Of a DNA stretch of 11,488 bases, positions 5,834 to 11,488 are shown piece after piece. Position 1 is the first letter of the stretch, and each line of letters starts with the position of its first letter. The translations under genes and the position numbers were made by a program. The notes under the pieces were generated by a model. It made no database searches, was not told the DNA's origin, and saw only the letters and a program-made list of their open reading frames with translations. This DNA comes from an uncultured Ruminococcus sp. (GTDB lineage Bacteria; Bacillota; Clostridia; Oscillospirales; CAG-272), in NCBI GenBank assembly GCA_902778985.1, contig CACYZS010000060.1, forward strand, positions 1 through 11,488, in the 5' to 3' direction.

Positions 5834-7271
5834 TCAGGCGTTGACGGCGTCGACGAAACGAAGCATTCCCTCTCTGCCTTCCGGCGTCGCGGGATAGACC
5901 CCCGCGTCCTCCAGCACGCGGACGAAGACCGCGCCGATCTCGTCAAACAGGATCCGGTTCACGTTCTCTTTGGTAAAGGTATACCGGGTGCGGAGTTCGT
6001 CGATCCAGTCGGCGTGCTTTTCCAGCACGGGATCGGCGCGCAGGTCGCGTCCCGCCAGGATCGCGTCCGCCGTCTGCGCCATCTCGGCTTTCAGGCGGGC
6101 GGGCAGGACGGCAAGTCCCATCACCTCGATCAGCCCTATATTTTCCTTCTTGATGTGATGCAGTTCCTCGTGCGGATGATAGAGCCCCAGGGGATGTTCG
6201 GGGGTGGTCAGGTTGTTGCGGAGGACCAGGTCGAGTTCAAAGGCGCCGTCGCGCATCCGGGCGATCGGGGTGATCGTGTTGTGGGGTTCCCCGTCGGTCT
6301 CGGCAAAGATCGTGCGCTCGGGGTCGGAATAGGCGCGCCAGGTTTTGAGGATCTTGTCGGCAAGGTCGATCATGGCGTCGCGGTCGGTGCCCGAGAGGCG
6401 GATGACCGAGAGCGGCCAGTCGACGATCCCGCATTGGACGGTATCGTAGCCGCGGAAGGAAACTTTCTGCGCGATCGCAGCCCGCTCCATCGGGAAGGTG
6501 TGCCGCCCGCCCTGCATATGGTCGTGCGAGAGGATCGAACCGCCCACGATGGGAAGATCGGCGTTCGAGCCGATGAAGTAGTGCGGAAAACGCGAGATGA
6601 ACCCGAGCAGTTTCGCGAAGGTCGAACGGTCGATCTTCATGGGCTCGTGCTTCTCCGAGAGCGCGATGCAGTGCTCGTTGTAGTAGACGTAGGGCGAATA
6701 CTGCAGATACCAGCGGCAGCCGTCCATATCGAAGGGGATCTGGCGAAGGTTCTCGCGCGCCGGTTTGGCTTCGTTGCCGGCGTACCCCTCGTTTTCGTGG
6801 CAGAGCAGGCACTTCGGATATCCGCTCTGCGGCAGGAGTTTCGCCGCAGCGATCGCCTTGGGATCCTTCTCGGGTTTGCCGGATATAGTTGGCGTCGCAG
6901 GACAGTTTGTAGAACCAGTCGGTCGCCTTTGTCGGATCTTCCCGCGTCAAAGCCTCAAAACGGGCGATCACCTCCGAAGGACGGGGTGTCAGGATCCCCA
7001 TCAGAGCCGTGTCGAACAGGTCGCGGTAGGTCACGGTGTCGGCGGGGATCAGATGCGCCTCTGCCGCGTGATCGAGCAGCCCCCCGAGGATATCGGGAAG
7101 CGCGGCGTCGCGCGGTTCGGGAAGCCCCCCGTCAAGGGTGACGGCGAGTTTGTCGGCAAGTTGATTGGAGAGGTAGACGCGATCGAGGGGAGAGCAAAGC
7201 CCAGTCTTCTCGCCGTAGGCGAGCAGGTCGGAAATCAGCCCCGGGACGGTCCTTTTTTCGGTGTCGTTCAT
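5834..7271 (-). pseudogene. galT: Class II UTP-hexose-1-phosphate uridylyltransferase, broken by an internal deletion and frame change
   Basis: GalT exchanges UMP between UDP-glucose and galactose-1-phosphate in the Leloir pathway. The N-terminal part runs from ATG 7271 (MNDTEK...) to ATDWFYKLSCDANYIR, ending near 6879. The rest continues in another frame from about 6877 (KPEKDPKAIAAAK...) to TGA 5834, about 348 codons. It includes QSGYPKCLLCHENEGYAGN, WYLQYSPYVYYNEHC and the family-typical GGSILSHDHMQGGRH. In class II homologues as I recall them, about 25 residues lie between NYIR and the NLSKPEKDP block (roughly RIAKN...YGDLxITINLS). They are absent in all frames here, so this is a deletion that changes frame, not a simple miscall. 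The first frame runs on to about 6237 as an arginine-rich out-of-frame tail; the second part alone has an ATG at 6727. An assembly error is the main alternative. Confidence 0.85.
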
Positions 7272-7901
7272 TTCGGTATTCTCTTTTCCGTCGGTATTCA
7301 CAGAAGTATTATAACATAGACTTTCGCGCGTGTCCATACGCCGGGGCAAATCTTTTCGGCTTTTGTCGCCGGGATACCCGATCTGCCGGAGCGCGCGCCG
7401 AAGCGGCGGGACAAGCAGACACGCCGCGACCAGTTTCCCCGCGTCGGGGAGCAGAAACGGCAGAACCGCGACCTTCAAAACCGCCCCGATCCCGTTCCCC
7501 GTCGTCAAACCGTACCACGTCGCCCCGCACAGGTAGCACGAGAGCAGCCCCGCAAGAAAGAACAGGGGGCGGAAAAGCGGGCGATCGCGCCCGAAGCCGG
7601 AGAGGAGCGTGCAGGGGAAATATCCGAGCAGGAACCCGCCTGTCGGACCGATCAGCACCGCATACCCCCCTCGGAACCCGCTGAAGACGGGTACCCCCGC
7701 TGCGCCGATCGCAACGTAGACCGCGACGGCAAGCAGTCCGTCCCACGGTCCGAGCAACCCGCCGCAAAGAAACAGGAACAGCACCGCGAGCGTGACCGGG
7801 ATCGGTCCGACCGGGACCGTCAGGGGGGCGGCGACGGCGAGCAGCGCCGCGAAAACGGCGCACACCGTCATACGCCGAAGGGTTTTCGCGCGGGCGGTCA
7901 T
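7272..7901 (-). CDS. bioY: Biotin transporter BioY (ECF S component), without its own stop codon
   Basis: BioY is the membrane-embedded biotin-binding subunit of an energy-coupling-factor transporter. The sequence has the family pattern (PF02632): an N-terminal helix, VGPIPVTLAVLFLFLCGGLLGP (residues 31-52), GAAGVPVFSGFRGGYAVLIGPTGG (66-89) and a C-terminal helix ending VPPLRRAL near residue 171. No EcfA/EcfT genes are in the window, so it would use shared modules or act alone. The ATG at 7901 overlaps the TGA of birA (ATGA, 7898-7901), which indicates translational coupling. Oddly, the frame stays open past the expected end (about 7374). It crosses the galT promoter and enters galT in frame, ending only at 6237. 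I therefore placed the 3' boundary at the galT start by convention. A lost stop or small indel near 7310-7375 is likely. Confidence 0.88.
7308..7336 (-). promoter_or_regulatory. Promoter of galT, lying in the 3' end of bioY
   Basis: On the minus strand TGGACA (7336-7331), 17-bp spacer and TATAAT (7313-7308, perfect consensus) lie about 37 nt before the galT ATG. The 9-bp GAATACCGA occurs twice in the leader (7299-7291 and 7281-7273), the second copy reaching almost to the start codon, so it may have a regulatory role. Shine-Dalgarno pairing before galT is weak (AAAAGAG). Confidence 0.75.
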
Positions 7902-8787
7902 TTTCCGGTCCCCGTGCGGACGCTGACTTCCCCCGACGGGAGCGCAACGGTCTCCCCGCAGTCGGTCAGCACCACCAGTTCGCCGCGGTCGTTGATCTCC
8001 TTTGCCCGGGCGTGAAAGGTCTCCCCGCCACGGAACACCGTCACCTCGTGCCCGAGCAAAACCGAGCGGCGGCGGTTTTCGGCGAGCACCCCGGGGGAGA
8101 GCGGCGAGGGAGCGACGGCTTCGATCTCGCGGACGGCGCGGGCGATCAGAGTCGCCCGGTCGGGGACGCGTCCCCCTTCGCGCTCGACCGTTGTAGCGAC
8201 GCCGTCGAGTTCGGGCCGACGGCTTTTTTACTATTCAGCCATAGGTCGTTTACCCATTTGATCCCGACGGAAAGCCCGGTCATCTCTTCCAGTACCCGCG
8301 CCACCGCGACGGCGACCGCCCCGGTCAGAGCAGAGACCTCGGAGAGCGCCAGATCCGGACGGAGCAAAAGGCTGAAATAAGCGCCGCCTGCGGGGGAGGC
8401 GAAACTCCGTCCCCTGCGTCCGCGCCCCCCGCTCTGGCTTTCGGCGACGCAGATCGTTCCGGCGGGCGCGCCGGCGGCGGCAAGTTCTTTTAGATCCGTG
8501 TTGGTCGAGCCGGTCGCGCGGTAGAAGACCACCCGCCGACCGTCGTCCCCAAACGCACGGAGCAGCGACGCCTCGTAAGCCCGCTCGCCCTCGGCGAGCA
8601 GGCGGTATCCGCTCCGGGGATCGCCCGGGATCGCGTAACCCTCCGCCCGCAGCGCGTTGATCTGTTTCCAGACCGCCGCCCGCGTCACCCCGAGCGAAGC
8701 CGAGATCTCCGCGCCCGAAACGACGTCGCTCTTCGCCAGGGCGGCAAGAATGGTCTCCCTTTTCGGATTGTTCCGCACAGCACTCAC
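7898..8787 (-). pseudogene. birA: Biotin-protein ligase / biotin repressor BirA, broken by an internal deletion and frame change
   Basis: BirA attaches biotin to carboxylase carrier proteins and, with its N-terminal HTH, represses biotin genes. The first frame starts at GTG 8787. It encodes an HTH (about residues 10-50, LGVTRAAVWKQINAL), TGSTNTDL, the biotinyl-AMP loop GRGRRGR (121-127) and KWVNDLWLN (177-185), and is native to about residue 191 (8215). It then goes out of frame and stops at 8146. The C-terminal part continues in another frame from 8215 (PELDGVATTVEREGG...) through RSVLLGHEVTVFRGG to TGA 7898. The block normally between them (GILTE...GIGINV..., an estimated 35-45 residues) is missing in every frame. 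Both halves are well conserved, so the lesion is recent or an assembly artefact. Loss of the only BirA would normally be harmful. The 3' end overlaps bioY by 4 nt. Confidence 0.85.
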
Positions 8788-8811
8788 GCTCCGTTTCCTT
8801 TTTCTGCGACG

Positions 8812-8840
8812 ATTATAGCACGCGCACGCACGATTGTCAA
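8812..8840 (-). promoter_or_regulatory. Sigma-A promoter of the birA-bioY unit
   Basis: A perfect consensus promoter on the minus strand: TTGACA (8840-8835), 17-bp spacer, TATAAT (8817-8812). Start would be near 8805, about 20 nt before the birA GTG. AAGGA lies about 8 nt before that GTG. Confidence 0.92.
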
Positions 8841-8864
8841 CCGATTTTCAAAAACGGTTGACGA
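8834..8864. promoter_or_regulatory. BirA-box-like operator overlapping the -35 of birA
   Basis: TTGTCAACC (8834-8842) and GGTTGACGA (8856-8864) form an inverted repeat with 8 of 9 symmetric positions and a 13-nt centre. The arms resemble the BirA operator described for bacteria with HTH-bearing BirA (TTGTTAACC...GGTTAACAA in Firmicutes, TTGTAAACC...GGTTTACAA in E. coli). The spacing is at the short end of what I remember. One arm includes the -35 box, so bound BirA would block RNA polymerase: autoregulation of birA-bioY by biotin status. Confidence 0.7.
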
Positions 8865-8870
8865 AAGATC

Positions 8871-8900
8871 AAAAACGAGGGCGGGCAAATCTGCCCGCCC
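8871..8900 (-). terminator. Rho-independent terminator of the SGNH-like gene
   Basis: A perfect 9-bp stem GGGCGGGCA / TGCCCGCCC (8879-8887 with 8892-8900) with a 4-nt loop is followed on the minus strand by TCG and a T run (8875-8871). It ends transcription of the gene whose stop is at 8921 and separates it from the birA operator 7 nt further on. Confidence 0.9.
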
Positions 8901-8920
8901 GGTTTCGGTTATGGAAGGTT

Positions 8921-10171
8921 TCAGTTGTTGATCGCCGCGGCTTCCGCCATCGCCTCTGCGATCACGCCGCGGATCGCGTCGAAGTATCCCGTCGCGTCGA
9001 TCATGCGGAACGCCTCGCGCCCGATCGCGGCGTAGCCGTCGCGGTTGAGGTAGAAGGGCGCGCGGGCGGCGTCGTACTTGTCGCGCAAATAAAGCGGCAC
9101 TTCGCCGTTCTCCACGGCGGTCCGATCCTCGGGTTTCAGCCCCTCGTTTGAAAGCCCCAGTTGGTTTAAGAAAGCCCGGGCGTTCAGATAATGGTCGCCG
9201 AACGCCGCTTCAAAGGCGGCTTCCTCGGCGGGGGTACTGTCGAGCAGACCGATCACGAGGTAATACCCCTCGGCGTAAAGCGGTTTGTCGGAGAGGAGCG
9301 CGATATGCTGTTCGATCAGTTCCTCGACCGTATCGTAACCGCCGTTCATTCCCATCCACACGATCGGGAACAGGTCGCGGTTTTCCAGCGAGCGCCGCGT
9401 GACGATCTTCGATCCCGCGGGCAGAACGGTCGGTTCCTCCGCCGCGGTCTCCCGCGTGAACTGGTATTCGACGGGGTTCGACGTCGTGCGGACCGAAAGC
9501 GTGCCAAGCACCTTCACTTCCCCGTCGTCCGGGGTAAGATAGACCGCGATCTGACGGTTCGCCTTGCTGCAAAGCGGGTCGATCAGGTCGCCGCGTCCGG
9601 AGCGGAACTTGATCGCGACGCTCTCGGTTCCCGCGGGGACCGTGATCGCTTCGGTCGTCACGATCTCATACGCGCCGTCCACCGAAAGAAGCGTGGCGGT
9701 CGAAGCGCCCGCGATCCCGTTGCGCGTCATCTGCGCTTCGGGAAGGGAGTAGCGTTTTTCGTTGTTCTGAACCACGCGGCGGAATTCTTCGGGGACCGCG
9801 TCGGAAAAGCGGAAGGTGTTCAGGATCTCGTCGGTGATCGCCTGCTGCAGCGCGACCGCGTAATCGGACTTGCTCACGCCCGCCCCGGCGGACAGGTCGT
9901 CGCCCAACAGAAGGAAGCCGGGCAGCGCCGCCGACGCATTCTCCTTCGCGTCGCTATAAAGGGCGTCGAGGATCGAGAGCGCGCGTTGCTCTCTCTGCAC
10001 TTCTTCCATGCGGATCGCTTCGTTTCTCTCGCGGGTGCGGTTCGCCTTGTTGGTCTCGACCACGCCGATCACGGAGCCGACGACGACACCCGCGAAAAGC
10101 AGAGCGGCGGCAAGCACGACAAGGACCGCCTTCGGTCCCATATCGCGGAGTTTTTCAAGCAATCTGTCCAC
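8921..10171 (-). CDS. Membrane-anchored SGNH-hydrolase-like protein, apparently lacking the catalytic triad
   Basis: A 416-residue protein with one N-terminal transmembrane anchor (about residues 12-38), a charged helical linker (NKANRTRERNEAIRMEEV) and an extracellular SGNH-type domain. Block I reads LLLGDDLSAGAG (90-98) where active enzymes have GDSL, so the nucleophile Ser is Asp92. Block III is IVWMGMNGGYD (Asn276 kept). The C-terminal block reads APFYLNRDGY (371-380) where DxxHxN-x-x-GY is expected, so Asp and His are Ala371 and Tyr374. It may bind a glycan or cell-wall ligand, or be a degenerate esterase. I chose GTG 10171 because GGGAGG lies 6 nt before it; a TTG at 10207 would add 12 residues but has no comparable site. 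Single-gene unit with its own promoter and terminator. Confidence 0.72.
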   Translation of the reverse strand: MDRLLEKLRDMGPKAVLVVLAAALLFAGVVVGSVIGVVETNKANRTRERNEAIRMEEVQREQRALSILDALYSDAKENASAALPGFLLLGDDLSAGAGVSKSDYAVALQQAITDEILNTFRFSDAVPEEFRRVVQNNEKRYSLPEAQMTRNGIAGASTATLLSVDGAYEIVTTEAITVPAGTESVAIKFRSGRGDLIDPLCSKANRQIAVYLTPDDGEVKVLGTLSVRTTSNPVEYQFTRETAAEEPTVLPAGSKIVTRRSLENRDLFPIVWMGMNGGYDTVEELIEQHIALLSDKPLYAEGYYLVIGLLDSTPAEEAAFEAAFGDHYLNARAFLNQLGLSNEGLKPEDRTAVENGEVPLYLRDKYDAARAPFYLNRDGYAAIGREAFRMIDATGYFDAIRGVIAEAMAEAAAINN

Positions 10172-10227
10172 CCTGCGCCTCCCGTTTTCGGACGAAAAAC
10201 AATCCAACTCGCCCGCACCTGCGTTTT

Positions 10228-10247
10228 GTAAAGTTTACTATTGTAAA
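10228..10247. promoter_or_regulatory. Candidate operator with three half sites at the SGNH-like gene's start point
   Basis: Plus-strand GTAAA-G-TTTAC-TATT-GTAAA gives three alternating half sites (10228-10232, 10234-10238, 10243-10247) covering the end of the -10 box and the expected transcription start. Its binding protein is unknown. Confidence 0.5.
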
Positions 10248-10274
10248 TATACCATAAATACAAGTCAATGTCAA
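10246..10274 (-). promoter_or_regulatory. Promoter of the SGNH-like gene
   Basis: TTGACA (10274-10269), 17-bp spacer and TATATT (10251-10246) on the minus strand, with expected start near 10239. Confidence 0.82.
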
Positions 10275-10433
10275 TCAAAATTCGGGAAAATGACGAAAAA
10301 AGTCGGAGAAGTGGGGGAAGAAGTGAGGGTGGGGACAAAAGAGACGAGAAACCGACGGAAAGAGACAAAGGGCTGATTTTCCGCCCCCTCCCGGGGCGAA
10401 AACTCGACTGGTCCGACTTGCACTTCCTCAATC
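10275..10433. other. Gene-free stretch with strong strand asymmetry
   Basis: Between the SGNH-like promoter and the tRNA terminator no convincing gene is seen. From about 10281 to 10374 the plus strand is more than four fifths purine (runs such as GTGGGGGAAGAAGTGAGG). An imperfect hairpin TTTTC(C)GCCCC...GGGGCGAAAA follows at 10376-10402 without a T run. No coding or RNA-gene signal could be supported. Confidence 0.5.
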
Positions 10434-10474
10434 AAAAACGCGTTCCCGCACGCAAGGTGCGGGAACGCGTTTTT
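10434..10474. terminator. Long perfect terminator stem abutting the tRNA gene
   Basis: An 18-bp perfect inverted repeat (10434-10451 with 10457-10474) with a 5-nt loop has T5 at the end on either strand. On the minus strand it starts at the last base of the tRNA's CCA and ends in TTTTT, so it terminates the tRNA transcript. Confidence 0.92.
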
Positions 10475-10548
10475 GGCTGGGGTAACTGGATTCGGACCAG
10501 TGAATGCAGGAGTCAAAGTCCTGTGCCTTACCGCTTGGCTATACCCCA
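10474..10548 (-). tRNA. tRNA-Gln(TTG)
   Basis: The minus strand folds as a full cloverleaf: acceptor TGGGGTA (10548-10542) with TACCCCA (10484-10478), D arm GCCAAGCGGTAAGGC, anticodon arm CAGGA-CTTTGAC-TCCTG with anticodon TTG (10516-10514), and T arm with the TTCGAAT-type loop (here GTCCGAATC). The discriminator is G (10477) and CCA is encoded (10476-10474). Length is 72 nt plus CCA, normal for tRNA-Gln. It reads both CAA and CAG codons by wobble. It stands alone with its own promoter and terminator, not in a tRNA cluster. Confidence 0.97.
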
Positions 10549-10560
10549 TCGAACGGAAGT

Positions 10561-10589
10561 AGTATAGCACACTCGGCGGGGAAAGTCAA
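10561..10589 (-). promoter_or_regulatory. Promoter of tRNA-Gln
   Basis: TTGACT (10589-10584), 17-bp spacer, TATACT (10566-10561) on the minus strand, 12 nt before the mature tRNA 5' end, so the leader is very short. Confidence 0.85.
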
Positions 10590-10606
10590 GCAAAAAATGA
10601 TAACGG

Positions 10607-11254
10607 TCAGGCGTTTTCCGACGCGATCGCCGCCCAGTTGACCGGGGCGACGCCGTGCGACTTCAAAAAGTCGTTGGCGCGCGAGAAATGGCGGCAGCCG
10701 AAAAAGCCGTTGTACGCGGAAAGCGGGCTCGGGTGCGCCGCCTCGAGGATCAGGTGGCGGGGGTTTGTGATCAGCGCCTTTTTCGAGCGGGCGTTCGACC
10801 CCCAGAGCAGGAAAACGATCGGGTGATCCGCGCCGTTCAGCGCGCGGATGATCGCGTCGGTCAAGGTCTCCCAACCGTGCCCCTTATGGCTCTGCGGCTG
10901 CCCCTCCCGCACCGTTAAGGTCGTGTTCAGGAGCAAAACCCCCTCTTTTGCCCAGGGCGTCAGGTCACCTGTAGGCGGTTCGGGCATACCGAACGGGGGC
11001 GGTTCGACGCCGGGACGCACCGAAAAACAGAGCCCGTGCGCCTGCCCCGCGCCGTGGTAGGGATCCTGTCCGAGGATCACGCACTTGACGCTTGCAAAGG
11101 GCGTGGTTTTCAGGGCGTTGAAGATGTCGTACATACCCGGATAGATCCGGCGCGTGCGGTATTCCTCTTTCAGAAACGCGCGCAGTTCGAGATAGTAGGG
11201 GGAGGAAAACTCGGATGCGAGGATCCCGTCCCAGTCGTTGCCGATATTGACCAT
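10607..11254 (-). CDS. ung: Uracil-DNA glycosylase (family 1) with a short internal in-frame gap
   Basis: Ung cuts uracil from DNA, starting base-excision repair. The sequence has the water-activating GQDPYH (62-67, catalytic Asp64), AHGLCFSV, LLLN (Asn110 for uracil recognition), WGSNA, the HPSPLSA loop (174-180, catalytic His174) and GFFGCRHFS. At 215 residues it is short. GVEPPP (82-87) is followed at once by FGMPEPPTGDLTPWA, whereas homologues carry about 12-13 further residues (S-L-x-N-I-x-K-E-[IL]-x-x-D) right after the proline run. The reading frame is kept across this gap. Start ATG 11254 was chosen because GGAGAG lies 6 nt upstream and family homology begins here; a longer open frame to 11419 has no such support. 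No clear terminator hairpin follows, only T6 just beyond the stop, so transcripts may run into the tRNA gene. Confidence 0.92.
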   Translation of the reverse strand: MVNIGNDWDGILASEFSSPYYLELRAFLKEEYRTRRIYPGMYDIFNALKTTPFASVKCVILGQDPYHGAGQAHGLCFSVRPGVEPPPFGMPEPPTGDLTPWAKEGVLLLNTTLTVREGQPQSHKGHGWETLTDAIIRALNGADHPIVFLLWGSNARSKKALITNPRHLILEAAHPSPLSAYNGFFGCRHFSRANDFLKSHGVAPVNWAAIASENA

Positions 11255-11274
11255 ATTCCGCTCTCCTTTTCTCC

Positions 11275-11303
11275 ATTGTAACACGGAGAGCGGGAAAATG
11301 CAA
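11275..11303 (-). promoter_or_regulatory. Probable promoter of ung
   Basis: TACAAT (11280-11275) on the minus strand with a weak -35 (TTGCAT, 11303-11298) at 17 bp. The poor -35 makes this less certain than the other promoters here. It starts 5 bp after the upstream gene's stop codon. Confidence 0.55.
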
Positions 11304-11307
11304 CCGC

Positions 11308-11487
11308 TTACGCGAAACTCGTTTCGATCACGCGCGGGCAGGCGGCGGGAGAGTAGCGCCAGACGTCGATGTGAAAGACGCGTTTGGGATCGGTAAAGTA
11401 CCGGGGCGGGCGCCGCCACACCGTTTCGCGCCCCGCCGTTTCGGGGTCGGATACGCGCCCCGCGTCGATGATGATCAGTTTCACCTT
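11308..11487 (-). CDS. C-terminal part of an unrecognised protein
   Basis: An open frame enters from the right edge on the minus strand and ends at TAA 11310-11308. The 59 visible residues start KVKLIIIDAGRVSDPETAG and end FTDPKRVFHIDVWRYSPAA and CPRVIETSFA. Codon choice (ATC, GAC, CGC, AAA) matches the neighbouring genes and the hydrophobic pattern looks protein-like, so I regard it as a real gene fragment. I do not recognise the family and assign no function. It ends about 54 nt before the ung start, so the two may be co-transcribed besides ung's own weak promoter. Confidence 0.55.
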   Translation of the reverse strand, partial: KVKLIIIDAGRVSDPETAGRETVWRRPPRYFTDPKRVFHIDVWRYSPAACPRVIETSFA

Positions 11488-11488
11488 C

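Noticed and set aside
5108..7141. A 677-codon open frame on the plus strand opposite the CmpB-type gene and galT
   Set aside because: It is antisense to well-recognised proteins, has low-complexity Asp/Arg/His-rich composition typical of G+C-rich shadow frames, and has no family resemblance.
7309..7947. 212-codon minus-strand frame overlapping bioY
   Set aside because: It is an arginine-rich shadow of bioY; only its final codons matter, as a possible alternative bioY end after an indel.
8218..8235. A6G tract (AAAAAAG) near the birA frame break as a programmed frameshift site
   Set aside because: The tract is not phased as the classical A-AAA-AAG -1 site, and a conserved block is missing as well, which frameshifting cannot explain.
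10172..10207. TTG start 12 codons upstream for the SGNH-like gene
   Set aside because: The GTG at 10171 follows GGGAGG at ideal spacing; the TTG does not.
10376..10402. Hairpin TTTTC(C)GCCCC...GGGGCGAAAA as a terminator
   Set aside because: No T run follows on either strand and no gene ends next to it.
10607..11419. A longer ung start giving 270 residues
   Set aside because: The extra 55 residues overlap the upstream gene's end and the likely promoter, have no homology feel, and the ATG at 11254 has a good ribosome binding site.

Overview
The window looks like a chromosomal stretch from a G+C-rich member of the Firmicutes, probably class Clostridia. This is an inference from family content: a Gx-type transporter, an ECF BioY, a class II GalT, a CmpB-type membrane protein and a CadC/SmtB-type ArsR regulator. 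It is supported by GGAGG-like ribosome binding sites, several near-consensus sigma-A promoters (TTGACA-N17-TATAAT type) and a tRNA with an encoded CCA end. No phage, transposase or CRISPR array is visible.

Layout. (a) 1-229: 3' end of a plus-strand Gx transporter gene, closed by a bidirectional terminator shared with the next operon. (b) 273-2914, minus strand: a metal-resistance operon, arsR/cadC-like regulator, small HMA metal-binding protein, P1B-2 ATPase. It is driven by a strong promoter with an 18-bp perfect palindrome at the transcription start. A two-hairpin REP-like element sits between the regulator and the HMA gene. (c) 3022-5079, plus strand: an orphan lipoprotein with its own promoter and terminator, then peptidase T (pepT) likewise. 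(d) 5078-8864, minus strand: birA, bioY, galT and a CmpB-type membrane protein. birA and bioY share an ATGA overlap and a promoter with a BirA-box-like inverted repeat. galT has an additional promoter of its own. (e) 8871-10274, minus strand: a membrane-anchored SGNH-hydrolase-like protein that appears to have lost its catalytic triad. (f) 10434-10589, minus strand: tRNA-Gln(TTG) with promoter and terminator. (g) 10607-11303, minus strand: uracil-DNA glycosylase (ung). (h) 11308-11487: C-terminus of an unrecognised protein cut by the window edge.

The most unusual feature is that birA, galT and ung each join cleanly across a missing internal block of family-conserved sequence. The estimated losses are roughly 35-45, 25 and 12-13 residues. 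The first two change frame and the third stays in frame. Between them, bioY has no stop codon of its own and runs in frame into galT. The remaining genes (P-type ATPase, HMA, ArsR, PepT, CmpB) look full length. Either this region is decaying through short deletions, or the assembly has dropped small segments; raw reads or a close relative would decide.
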